Shown here: positions 1-8,219 of the stretch, one piece after another
How the letters are laid out: every line of letters starts with the position of its first letter
How positions within the stretch are numbered: position 1 is the first letter of the stretch
NCBI RefSeq assembly: GCF_009982895.1
Contig: NZ_WXZL01000013.1
Location: 1 to 64,000, forward strand
Source: Deinococcus alpinitundrae
GTDB lineage: Bacteria > Deinococcota > Deinococci > Deinococcales > Deinococcaceae
Direction of reading: 5' to 3'
Length of the DNA: 64,000 bases
The notes under the pieces: model-generated
Databases searched by the model: none
What the model was told of the DNA's origin: nothing
The model's input: the letters and a program-made list of their open reading frames with translations, nothing else
Translations under genes and position numbers: made by a program

Positions 1-480
1 CAAGGCCAGTTGGGTAGGCGAGGGCTCGCCCTTGCCCCGCCAGATTAAGAAGGACCAAGGCAGGCGCAGTTCTCCGCAACAGAGGTACAGCAGTACGACA
101 TGAACACCCTGCACCGAATTCAAGGTGTGCATCCAGTCCCCCAACCCTTCGCAGCGACCTTCCTTCGCGATCGAGGTCAGATCAACAATGAGTTCAAGCC
201 GCGGTGGCCGTCCAACACAGCGTTTCCGGTAGGCCTTCAGTTGGGATTGCGCATGGTGGCGCATGACCCGAATCATGGCCGTCAGGCTCCAGGGCGCATG
301 ATTCAAGAAGCGGCTCAGGGCCGTGGGCGATTTGACCGTTGCATATGCTGGCAGCGGCTTCCCTGTCGCCGTCAGAAAAAGATTGAGTAGCACCTGGACG
401 TTGTCCAGATGCTGCTTGCGCGTCAATGTCGCAAGAATGTCAGTGTAAAGCTGTCCAGCACGAGTTTCCTTTGCGTTCAC
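1..480 (-). CDS. DDE transposase, N-terminal part (runs off the window)
   Basis: Reading the minus strand from a GTG at 480 gives 160 codons without a stop that leave the window at position 1. The protein starts VNAKETRAGQLYTDILATL and contains ELIVDLTSIAKEG, which resembles the first catalytic Asp region of IS4-type DDE transposases, then LPWSFLIWRGKGEPSPTQLAL. The frame is open back to 537, where a TGA stands, and GTG 480 is the only reasonable start I see. There is no clear ribosome site. The start lies inside the loop of a 16-bp inverted repeat (447-519). The rest of the gene and the far end of the element are outside the window, so whether it is intact is unknown. The exact IS family is inferred. 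Confidence 0.75.
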   Translation of the reverse strand, partial: MNAKETRAGQLYTDILATLTRKQHLDNVQVLLNLFLTATGKPLPAYATVKSPTALSRFLNHAPWSLTAMIRVMRHHAQSQLKAYRKRCVGRPPRLELIVDLTSIAKEGRCEGLGDWMHTLNSVQGVHVVLLYLCCGELRLPWSFLIWRGKGEPSPTQLAL

Positions 481-519
481 ACCCTCATTCTGAGGTGCAA
501 AGCCGTGCTGGACAGCTTT
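447..519. repeat. 16-bp perfect inverted repeat around the transposase start
   Basis: Arms at 447-462 and 504-519 are exact reverse complements (CGTGCTGGACAGCTTT in the right arm) separated by 41 bases. In a transcript entering from outside, the arms would form a stable hairpin with the transposase start codon in its loop. Confidence 0.8.
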
Positions 520-759
520 TTCGTAAACCGCAACATCTCAGTAGTAACACCCGACCAGTTTTTAAGTCGGGTCATCGCAATATTGGGCAATACCAAGGCG
601 GGTTACATTCCCATTTTGAAAGATGGTGTTCTAGAAACATGGGAAGCCACTCAAAGCACCATGCTAGGAAAAGGCGAAGACCGCCCATAAGGCGGCCCCG
701 TAGGAAGAATCTATAGCGCACCAACCCGCTTGTCAAGCGCTGCTTTTAGGAGTCCTCAA
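520..759. other. Gene-free stretch between transposase and integrase, with two small hairpins
   Basis: No coding region is supported. Two short dyads are visible: CCCGAC/GTCGGG at 550-555 and 566-571, and CCGCC/GGCGG at 681-685 and 691-695. Base composition is lower in GC than the core genome, in keeping with foreign DNA. No T-run follows either dyad on the plus strand, so they are not convincing terminators. Confidence 0.4.
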
Positions 760-819
760 ATGTATCTCAAGTTGCGCCAGGACGGTAAAAAACTCTACTG
801 GGTAATCCCACAACCATGA
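760..819 (+). CDS. 19-residue leader ORF coupled to the integrase
   Basis: An ATG at 760 follows a good ribosome site (AGGAG at 748-752, 7-base gap) and encodes MYLKLRQDGKKLYWVIPQP. Its TGA (817-819) overlaps the integrase ATG (816-818) in an ATGA. The integrase itself has no ribosome site, so ribosomes finishing this peptide could restart on the integrase. That coupling is inference from the overlap. It could instead be the tail of a lost gene, but the ribosome site argues for a real short ORF. Confidence 0.5.
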   Translation: MYLKLRQDGKKLYWVIPQP

Positions 820-1946
820 CCAAACGAGGCAACGGTCAGGGCAGTGTCCGCAAACTTCCCTCGGGCCGCTTCCGCTGGGAAATCATGATCGAAGGCCGCC
901 GCTTCTCCGGCATGGCCGCTAGCAAGACCCTCGCCCAGCAAGCCCTGGCGGGACTCATCGCCGACGCCACACGCGGCGGCATCGCCGACCCCAGCACCAT
1001 CACCGTCACCGAATACCTCACCCAGTGGCTCGATGAGCGTCAGAAGACCCGCGCACCGCGCACCCACGAAGTCCAGGCGGCCATCCTGCGCCGCTACATC
1101 ACCCCCGCCATCGGCGACAAACGCCTCCAGAAGCTCACACCGAACGACCTTCAGCGTCTGTACCTCGGCATGAACGCCAACGACCTCGGCACCAGTACCC
1201 AGCGGCAGACGCACCAACTGCTCTTCAGCGCCCTCAAAGACGCCGTGCGCCTTGAGATCCTGATGCGTAACGTCGCGGACGTTGTGAGGCCCAATCCGCC
1301 CCGCCGTGACCGTGTCGGGCTGGCCGCCTTCACCCCGGATGAAGCTGAGAAGTTCCTGGCCGCCGCCCGACTCGACCGCCGGGGCGCGGTCTTTGAATTC
1401 GCCGTTTCAACTGGAATGCGCCGGGGTGAGTTCTGCGGAGTCCGCTGGATTGACGTCGACCTGCAAGCCCGCACCGCCCAAGTCAGAGAAACCATCTCGG
1501 ACGCGGGCGCTGATGGCAAGATCAGGACCGGCACACCGAAGACGGCCAACTCCCGGCGCACGGTTCACCTCTCGCCGGACGTTGTGACGCTGCTCATCCG
1601 GCAGCAGGAAGCCCGGCAAATCCTTGCGGAGACGATGGGGGAGAAGTGGCAGGACTCAGGCCGGGTCTTCACGAATCTGACCGGCGGTGACCTCCGGCCC
1701 AACAACCTGCGCCGCGACATGACCCGCATCTGCCAGGCTGCAGGCATTCGCACGCTGAACATTCACGGCCTGCGCCACACCTATGCCTCGCTGAGCCTGC
1801 GCCACGGCGTCCCGGTGGAAGTGGTGAGCAAACAGCTCGGGCATGCCTCTGTGGGGTTCACGCTGAGCCTCTACCGGACGGTGTACGAGTCTGAGCAGGC
1901 GAGCTGGGCGATTAGCCTGCGGGAGATGCTTTCCAAGGCCGGATGA
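816..1946 (+). CDS. Tyrosine recombinase / integrase of a tRNA-Gln element
   Basis: A 376-residue phage-type integrase. An N-terminal arm-binding region (about 1-55) and SAM-like core-binding domain (about 62-155) precede the catalytic domain. The catalytic set is visible: Arg202 in TGMRRGE, Lys242 in TPKTANSRR, His317 and Arg320 in HGLRHTYAS, His343 in LGHAS and nucleophile Tyr353 in SLYRTV. It should catalyse site-specific insertion and excision of a mobile element. The stop codon is 97 bases from the 3' end of tRNA-Gln on the opposite strand, the usual place for an integrase next to its attachment site. No excisionase is seen in the window. The element must extend left of position 1, so the second att site cannot be checked here. 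Confidence 0.93.
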   Translation: MTKRGNGQGSVRKLPSGRFRWEIMIEGRRFSGMAASKTLAQQALAGLIADATRGGIADPSTITVTEYLTQWLDERQKTRAPRTHEVQAAILRRYITPAIGDKRLQKLTPNDLQRLYLGMNANDLGTSTQRQTHQLLFSALKDAVRLEILMRNVADVVRPNPPRRDRVGLAAFTPDEAEKFLAAARLDRRGAVFEFAVSTGMRRGEFCGVRWIDVDLQARTAQVRETISDAGADGKIRTGTPKTANSRRTVHLSPDVVTLLIRQQEARQILAETMGEKWQDSGRVFTNLTGGDLRPNNLRRDMTRICQAAGIRTLNIHGLRHTYASLSLRHGVPVEVVSKQLGHASVGFTLSLYRTVYESEQASWAISLREMLSKAG

Positions 1947-2010
1947 CTCGTTACGCACGGGTTACGCACGCGGCCCTGTTTTGATCGACAATCTGCGGAA
2001 TGGAGAAATG

Positions 2011-2032
2011 AAAAAACCCGCGCTAGGCGGGT
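2011..2032 (-). terminator. Rho-independent terminator of tRNA-Gln
   Basis: Stem ACCCGC (2016-2021) with GCGGGT (2027-2032). On the minus strand it is followed by six T residues (2016-2011). It lies 11 bases beyond the tRNA 3' end and also marks the end of the integrase side. Confidence 0.8.
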
Positions 2033-2040
2033 GTTTCCTT

Positions 2041-2116
<76 letters not shown>

Positions 2117-2164
2117 ACAACTTCCACTCGTTTCGCCTTACGGCGGCGGGTGACAGCGTGGGGA

Positions 2165-2193
2165 AGTATAGGGGCAGGGACAGGTCCTGTCAA
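2165..2193 (-). promoter_or_regulatory. Promoter of tRNA-Gln
   Basis: On the minus strand TTGACA (2193-2188), a 17-base spacer and TATACT (2170-2165): close to the housekeeping sigma consensus, with the tRNA beginning about 49 bases downstream. Confidence 0.85.
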
Positions 2194-2225
2194 GCGCCGG
2201 GGCCGCTCAATACCCTCAGATTTGC

Positions 2226-2254
2226 TTGCCGGGGGGCTTAGAAAGTGGTAAGCT
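2226..2254 (+). promoter_or_regulatory. Promoter of rpsA
   Basis: TTGCCG (2226-2231), 17-base spacer, TAAGCT (2249-2254), about 48 bases ahead of the rpsA start. The leader carries a ribosome site, unlike most genes nearby. Confidence 0.6.
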
Positions 2255-2301
2255 GGGGCGTTAGCCGCGCGCAGGCGCGAGCTGCCAGGAGGAGCATCAA
2301 A

Positions 2302-4209
2302 GTGGAAGACCAAGTTAGCCGCACCCCGGATCAGGCCGGGGACACTCAGCCCACCACCGACACGGCGCAGGGCAGCGCCACCACGCCCACCACCACTGCA
2401 GAGATGGGAACTGCTGAAGTCAGCACCCCCAGCACGGACACTACCGACAGCGCCACCACCGAGACGGTCAGCCCGGCAGCAGCGCAACCTGCTCCGATCC
2501 CGGCCCAGGCGGTTCAGGCCCAGCCTGCGCCGTCGGCCCCGGTGCCCTCGGGCCGCCAGGAGCGCAGCGACGACGACTACCCCGCCATGACCATGGAGGA
2601 CGTCCTCGCCACCCTGGATACCGAGAACCAGGAGTCCGGCGCGCCCGCACGCGGCGACGTCGTGACCGGCACCGTCGTATTCATCGGCAATGAGGGCATT
2701 GCAGTCGATGTGGGTGCGAAGATTGAGGGCGTCATTCCCTTCAATCAGCTCGGCGACGAGCCGATGACGCTCGAAGAAGCCCAGCAGATGTACAAGCCCG
2801 GCGACTCGATCGAGGCGTACGTGGTGCGTAGTGATTTGGCCAACGGCCAGATCGTGCTGAGCAAGAAGCGTGCCGAGCAGGACAAGGGCTGGCGCGTGCT
2901 GGCAGGGGTGCAGGAGCGCGATGAGTCGTTCCAGGTCGATATCGTCGACAAGGTGCGCGGCGGTCTGGTCGCCATGATCGACGGCATCCGGGCGTTTCTC
3001 CCGGCCAGCCAGGTTGATACCCGCCGGGTCAACGACCTCGATCCTTACGTGGGCAAGCCGCTGGAAGTTAAGCTCATCGAGCTCAACCGCAAGCGCAACC
3101 GCGTGATCATCTCGCACCGCGCCATCATGGAAGCCCAGAAGGCTCAGGCCCGCGAGAGCACCATGGGTCAGCTCGAACCCGGCGCGCAGTTTGAGGGCGA
3201 AGTCGTCGAGATCACTGATTTCGGTGTGTTCGTTAACCTCGGCGGCATCGACGGCCTGGTTCACCGCAGTGAATTGACCTACGGGCGTTTCAACCACCCC
3301 CGTGACGTGGTCAAGGTGGGCGACAAGGTGCAGGTGCAGGTCATCGACGTCGATCCGGGCCGCGACCGCATCAACCTCTCGATGAAGTCTTTGACCACCG
3401 ACCCCTGGGAAAGTGCCATCGACAAGTACTCCATCGGCCAGAAGGTCACCGGCAAGGTCACCAACCTGACCAACTTCGGCGCGTTCGTGGAAATCGAGCC
3501 GGGTCTGGAAGGGCTCGTGCACGTCAGCGAACTCTCGTGGACCAAGCGGGTGCGCCACCCCAACGAAGTCCTCAAAGAGGGCGACGAGGTGGAGGCTATA
3601 ATCCTGCGGATCGATCCCAAGGAGCGCCGCATCAGCCTCGGATTGCGCCAGGCCACCGACGATCCGTGGAGCAGCCTCCCCGACCGCTTCCCGCCCGGCA
3701 CGCCGGTCAAGGGCAAGGTCACGGGCCTCACCGATTTCGGCGTGTTCATGGAAATCGAGGAAGGCATCGAGGGCCTGATTCACATCAGCGAGCTCGATCT
3801 TCAGCGCGTCAACAACCCGGCTGATTTGTTCAAGAAGGGAGACGACATCGAAGCCGTCATTCTGAACATCGATCCCGTGGAGCAGCGCGCCAGCCTGTCG
3901 CGTCGGCGTGCCCTGGGCGGCGCTCCGGCACGTGGCGGTGACTTCGTTTCGCAGGGCGGCGGTAGCCGGACCCCCAGCTTCGGTGGTAGCCCGGCCGGTG
4001 GTCGCAGCGGCGGCGGCGGACGCGGTGGACGCCGGGGCGGCGACTTCGAGTACAGCTTCAATGCCAAGGACGCCCAGCAGGGCGGCGGCAAGATCAGCGC
4101 CAAGCTCGGTGACGTGTATGCCGATCTGTTCGCACAGTTTGGTCTGGGCAGCGACAAGAAAGACGACGTCGCGCCCGCCAGCACTGAGGGCGAGAAGCAG
4201 AGCGAGTAA
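2302..4209 (+). CDS. rpsA: 30S ribosomal protein S1
   Basis: A 635-residue S1 protein that binds mRNA at the 30S subunit. The start is GTG 2302, 7 bases after AGGAGGAG (2287-2294). Five S1 (OB-fold) repeats lie at about residues 119-190, 205-275, 293-363, 378-449 and 465-535; the last three carry the classic TDFGVFV / GLVHxSEL pattern. Residues 1-115 are a low-complexity Thr/Ala/Pro/Gln stretch, and residues 540-580 are a Gly/Arg-rich tail followed by a conserved-looking [13 protein letters not shown] end. E. coli S1 has six repeats and lacks both ends. It is transcribed alone, from its own promoter to a strong terminator. Confidence 0.95.
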   Translation: MEDQVSRTPDQAGDTQPTTDTAQGSATTPTTTAEMGTAEVSTPSTDTTDSATTETVSPAAAQPAPIPAQAVQAQPAPSAPVPSGRQERSDDDYPAMTMEDVLATLDTENQESGAPARGDVVTGTVVFIGNEGIAVDVGAKIEGVIPFNQLGDEPMTLEEAQQMYKPGDSIEAYVVRSDLANGQIVLSKKRAEQDKGWRVLAGVQERDESFQVDIVDKVRGGLVAMIDGIRAFLPASQVDTRRVNDLDPYVGKPLEVKLIELNRKRNRVIISHRAIMEAQKAQARESTMGQLEPGAQFEGEVVEITDFGVFVNLGGIDGLVHRSELTYGRFNHPRDVVKVGDKVQVQVIDVDPGRDRINLSMKSLTTDPWESAIDKYSIGQKVTGKVTNLTNFGAFVEIEPGLEGLVHVSELSWTKRVRHPNEVLKEGDEVEAIILRIDPKERRISLGLRQATDDPWSSLPDRFPPGTPVKGKVTGLTDFGVFMEIEEGIEGLIHISELDLQRVNNPADLFKKGDDIEAVILNIDPVEQRASLSRRRALGGAPARGGDFVSQGGGSRTPSFGGSPAGGRSGGGGRGGRRGGDFEYSFNAKDAQQGGGKISAKLGDVYADLFAQFGLGSDKKDDVAPASTEGEKQSE

Positions 4210-4226
4210 CACTGAGCCGATCTACG

Positions 4227-4262
4227 AAAAACCGGGAGGGCCGCGCGCCTTTCCGGTTTTTT
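4227..4262 (+). terminator. Terminator of rpsA
   Basis: AAAAACCGG (4227-4235) pairs with CCGGTTTTT (4253-4261), with extra pairing inside, and ends in six T residues. Confidence 0.85.
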
Positions 4263-4301
4263 GTGATGTTCAGTGGCACTGCATCTGCTGTAGCAGCCGT
4301 T

Positions 4302-4342
4302 GCAAAAAGAAATGGCCTGAGCGAGAGTTGCTCAGGCCATTT
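4302..4342 (-). terminator. Terminator of asd
   Basis: A 13-bp stem, arms 4310-4322 and 4330-4342, 7-base loop. On the minus strand it is followed by a T-rich run (4310-4302), just past the asd stop. Confidence 0.85.
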
Positions 4343-4353
4343 CCATCCTCTGT

Positions 4354-5379
<1,026 letters not shown>

Positions 5380-5411
5380 AAGTTCTCCAGGGGCACAACG
5401 AGGTGAGAGGA

Positions 5412-5456
5412 AGGGAAAGAGAAAAAGAAAGCGCCCGCCGAGATCAAGGGCGGGCG
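5412..5456 (-). terminator. Terminator or attenuator between a small gene and asd
   Basis: On the minus strand an 8-bp stem (arms 5449-5456 and 5432-5439, CGCCCGCC/GGCGGGCG) is followed by a CT-rich, T-heavy run to 5412. It could end transcription of the gene at 5562-5864. I find no promoter in the 33 bases between its T-run and the asd start, so it may instead lie inside the asd leader. Confidence 0.55.
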
Positions 5457-5561
5457 GCGCTGCATGCTGCGGGCCGCTACCAAAAAATAGTCGTCAAGGC
5501 GGCAGTTCGGCGGCAGGGCATGGCCCCACGGTAGCGGCTCGCGGGCAGGGCGTCAAGCGGC

Positions 5562-5864
5562 TCAGCGTTTCTTGCGGCCCCAGGGCAGCCAGCCGCCGCG
5601 CTCCTGGCGCGGTGCGGGCGGGCTGTAGCCCTCTATCTTCATTTCCGGCTCCGGCAGGCCGATGAGTTGCCAGTCGCTGCCAGTCCACAATGCGCCGCCG
5701 AATCGTCCAGCGCAGTAAAGGGCGTGTTCGTGCTCAGCCTCGGGCGTGACGGCGCGTGGATCGGCCAGGGCGTCAAGCATCGCCAGCACGCCGTCATCGT
5801 CACACTTCCAGCATCCGCCACTGAACTGGGCTTCCTTGCCATAAATCCGAATGGTGACAGGCAT
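5562..5864 (-). CDS. Hypothetical protein with a CxxC-type N-terminal motif
   Basis: A 100-residue protein I do not recognise. It begins MPVTIRIYGKEAQFSGGCWKCDDD, so a GCWKC pair at residues 18-21 is followed by an acidic patch, then AEHEHALYCAGRF (a third Cys), and ends in a Pro/Arg/Lys-rich tail (WGRKKR). The Cys pair resembles a thiol or metal site of small redox-linked proteins, but that is only a resemblance. GGGAG stands 5 bases before ATG 5864. It is followed by the hairpin at 5432-5456. Confidence 0.6.
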   Translation of the reverse strand: MPVTIRIYGKEAQFSGGCWKCDDDGVLAMLDALADPRAVTPEAEHEHALYCAGRFGGALWTGSDWQLIGLPEPEMKIEGYSPPAPRQERGGWLPWGRKKR

Positions 5865-5998
5865 ACGCTCCCAAGCGGCTTCTCCGGCTCTGCCGCCTTG
5901 TGTTGAAGTAATGCGGCATACTAGCGCGCTTCACGTTTAGTCACCCGCGCCCACTTCACTTTTTTGGTGGCCCGGCTCTCTGTGCTCTACGCTTTGGG

Positions 5999-6592
5999 TC
6001 AGCTCTTCTTGCCGATGTGGCGCTCGGTTCCGGCTTGCAGCCGTTGAATATTGTCGCGGTGCTGCCAGACCACCAAGACGCACAGTGCCAGCAGCAGCAG
6101 GACTTCCCAAACGGGGCGGCCCAGCGCCGCCGCCGTGGTGACGGCCACGGCTCCGCCCACCAAACTGCCCACCGAAACGTAGCGGGTGAGAGTGACACTG
6201 AAGATGCCCAGCACCAGCACACACGCGCCCACGATGGGGTCGATGGCCACGATGGTGCCCAGGCTGGTCGCCACGCCCTTGCCGCCTTTGAAGTTCAGGA
6301 AGACGCTGTAATTGTGGCCGAGAATGGCCAGGATGCCGCACAGCGCGGCCCACTCGGGCAGCAGACCGAGCCAGCGGGCCAGTAGCACCGCCGCTGCACC
6401 TTTGGCCGCGTCGAAAAGGGCCACCCCCAGCCCCGGCCCCCATCCCAGGGTGCGCTGCACGTTGGTGGCCCCGGCATTGCCGGATCCCACCGTGCGGATA
6501 TCGATGCCCCGCGAGCGGGCAATCCAGGCGGCGGCGGGCAGGGCACCCAGCAAGTAGGTGAGGACGAGGGCCAGCAGGGTGTGCAGGATCAC
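5999..6592 (-). CDS. plsY: Acyl-phosphate:glycerol-3-phosphate acyltransferase
   Basis: A 197-residue inner-membrane enzyme that acylates glycerol 3-phosphate from acyl-phosphate, the first step of phospholipid synthesis. Five or so hydrophobic helices are visible, with the family signatures [18 protein letters not shown] (motif 1), [21 protein letters not shown] (motif 2) and the C-terminal RHRDNI-like [11 protein letters not shown] place the start at GTG 6592: a TACAAT box (6605-6600) ends 7 bases before it, the leaderless pattern used across this window. Upstream in-frame codons read through a promoter region and are unlikely to be translated. It shares the upstream region with the divergent gene at 6846. 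Confidence 0.93.
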   Translation of the reverse strand: MILHTLLALVLTYLLGALPAAAWIARSRGIDIRTVGSGNAGATNVQRTLGWGPGLGVALFDAAKGAAAVLLARWLGLLPEWAALCGILAILGHNYSVFLNFKGGKGVATSLGTIVAIDPIVGACVLVLGIFSVTLTRYVSVGSLVGGAVAVTTAAALGRPVWEVLLLLALCVLVVWQHRDNIQRLQAGTERHIGKKS

Positions 6593-6687
6593 GCTCCCGA
6601 TTGTACGCGCCCACCGGGAAACGTGGCGCTCGGCGCACTCCGGGCTGCCAGGGCCGCTGTACCTAGCAGTCTGTGGCCTGGGCTGCG

Positions 6688-6716
6688 TTGTGCCGGTTCG
6701 CGGCGGGGAGTATACT
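6688..6716 (+). promoter_or_regulatory. Promoter of the sugar-binding protein gene
   Basis: TTGTGC (6688-6693), 17-base spacer, TATACT (6711-6716). Transcription would start near 6723, leaving a leader of about 123 bases before ATG 6846. Confidence 0.7.
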
Positions 6717-6811
6717 GAGTGCCGAATAAATCCTAGTTCTCTCCAGTGCTGCCCAGTTGCCCTCAATGGTGGTTTGCGACAGGAACTGCTTGCTGAGATA
6801 CGCTGGATGGA

Positions 6812-6826
6812 TTGGAAGCGGTTCAA
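6812..6826. promoter_or_regulatory. Possible LacI-family operator
   Basis: TTGGAAGCGGTTCAA is an imperfect dyad around a central CG and differs at one place from the common LacI/CcpA-like pattern TGNNANCGNTNNCA. It sits in the leader, 20 bases ahead of the start of a sugar-binding protein gene. Confidence 0.3.
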
Positions 6827-6845
6827 TTCGCCGCTAAGGAGTGTT

Positions 6846-8042
6846 ATGAAAAAAACTATGAAATCAGCGTTCGTCTTCGTCTCGCTGGCGTTGCTGGGCA
6901 ATGCTGCGGCTGCCAGTCTGACGGTCTGGACCCACTTCGGCGACGCCGAGCTGACCTGGCTTAAGGCCCAGGCCGCGACCTACACCAAGAGCAGCGGCAA
7001 TGCTGTGCAGATCGTCAGCGTGCCGTTTGATCAGATTCCCGACAAGCTGATCCAGAGTGCCCCCAAGGGCCAGGGACCCGACGTGGTCGTGACCCTGCCG
7101 CAAGACCGTCTGGGCCAGCTCGCGGCGGCGGGCGTCATCGAGCCGATGGACAAGTACGTGCTCTCGAAAAGTGACCTCGACAAGACGGCGGTGAGCGCAA
7201 TGACCTATCAGGGCAAGCTGTTCGCCCTGCCGATGTTCGCCGAGGCCGTCGCGGTCATCTACAACAAGAAGCTGCTGCCCGGTGGCGTGCCGACCAACTG
7301 GGACCAGTTCATCAAGACGGCGCAGGCCAACACTGGCAACGGTAAGTTCGGCTTTCTGGCCGATCTGTCCAACGCCTACCTGAACTACGGCATCTTCAGT
7401 GCCTACGGCGGCTACGTCTTCAAGAATACCGGTGGCACCCTCAACGTCAAGGACGTGGGCCTGTCGAATGCCGGGTCCGACAAGGCGGTCGCCACCCTCA
7501 ACGATCTGCGCTACAAATACAATCTGGTGCCCGAAGGCGTGGACGGCGGCGTGGCGAAGGACGCCTTCGTGCAGGGCCGCCTGGCCATGCTGCTGACCGG
7601 CCCCTGGGATATGGCCGACATCAAGAAGGCCAACATCGATTACGGCATCGCGGCGCTGCCCGCACCCACCGGCGCGCCCAATAAGTGGTCGCCGTTTGTC
7701 GGCGTGCAGGGCGTGATGCTCAACGCCTACAGCAAGAACAAGGTGGCGGCGGCGCAGTTCGCCAAGCAGCTCGTCAGCAGCGACGCCCAGACCTCGTTCA
7801 ACAAGGCCGGGGGCCGCATTCCAGTGAGCCTGTCGGCCCGGGTGAAACTCAAGAGTGATCCGGTGGTGGCGGGCTTCGGCAAGTCGATCAGCGCCGGGAC
7901 GCCGATGCCCAACGTGCCGCAGATGAGCGCTGTCTGGGGGCCCTGGAGCAATGCCGTGGCCCAGAGCGTGCAGAAAGCCAGCCCCAACTACACCAGTATT
8001 CTCGACAGCGCCGTGAAAGAGATCAACGGCAACATCAAGTAA
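6846..8042 (+). CDS. Sugar ABC transporter substrate-binding protein (maltose-binding family)
   Basis: A 398-residue periplasmic binding protein of the extracellular family 1 / MalE type. A signal peptide ([18 protein letters not shown], cut probably after NAAA) is followed by [16 protein letters not shown] and typical family segments such as [22 protein letters not shown] and [20 protein letters not shown]. It should capture a sugar, likely maltodextrin-like, for an ABC importer. No permease or ATPase gene is next to it, so its partners must be elsewhere. AAGGAG stands 6 bases before the ATG. A strong promoter, a long leader and a possible LacI operator suggest control by sugar. The substrate is inferred from similarity only. 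Confidence 0.9.
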   Translation: MKKTMKSAFVFVSLALLGNAAAASLTVWTHFGDAELTWLKAQAATYTKSSGNAVQIVSVPFDQIPDKLIQSAPKGQGPDVVVTLPQDRLGQLAAAGVIEPMDKYVLSKSDLDKTAVSAMTYQGKLFALPMFAEAVAVIYNKKLLPGGVPTNWDQFIKTAQANTGNGKFGFLADLSNAYLNYGIFSAYGGYVFKNTGGTLNVKDVGLSNAGSDKAVATLNDLRYKYNLVPEGVDGGVAKDAFVQGRLAMLLTGPWDMADIKKANIDYGIAALPAPTGAPNKWSPFVGVQGVMLNAYSKNKVAAAQFAKQLVSSDAQTSFNKAGGRIPVSLSARVKLKSDPVVAGFGKSISAGTPMPNVPQMSAVWGPWSNAVAQSVQKASPNYTSILDSAVKEINGNIK

Positions 8043-8061
8043 AGTCTGAGTGTTGTGCTGG

Positions 8062-8092
8062 CAAGCGCCCCACCATCCCGGCGGGGCGCTTG
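8062..8092 (+). terminator. Terminator after the sugar-binding protein gene
   Basis: A 10-bp stem CAAGCGCCCC (8062-8071, one base uncertain) with GGGGCGCTTG (8083-8092), followed by TGTTCGTTTG. Confidence 0.7.
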
Positions 8093-8115
8093 TTCGTTTG
8101 AGCGGGAAGACAGTG

Positions 8116-8168
8116 GCGTCAACTGGGCGTTTTCCCAGGCAATGGAACGGACAAACGCTCCAGCGTTC
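8116..8168 (+). repeat. Dispersed intergenic repeat, copy 1
   Basis: The core at 8141-8162 (starts AATGGAACGGAC) is identical over 22 bases to the reverse complement of 36673-36694, and flanking bases (GCGT, CTGGGC, TTTT, CAGG) also match. The copy lies between the convergent ends of the genes at 6846-8042 and 8220-10097. Confidence 0.75.
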
Positions 8169-8219
8169 AAGCAGCCCAGTGATCAACAATTCCCCTACCA
8201 CTTTTTGCGCCCCAGCTTC

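Noticed and set aside
8116..8168. Small ORF starting MERTNAP over the repeat
   Set aside because: The same peptide appears in both repeat copies because the DNA repeats; no ribosome site or conserved downstream frame.
6864..8201. 445-codon open frame antisense to the sugar-binding protein
   Set aside because: It lies wholly over a certain gene and across its terminator.
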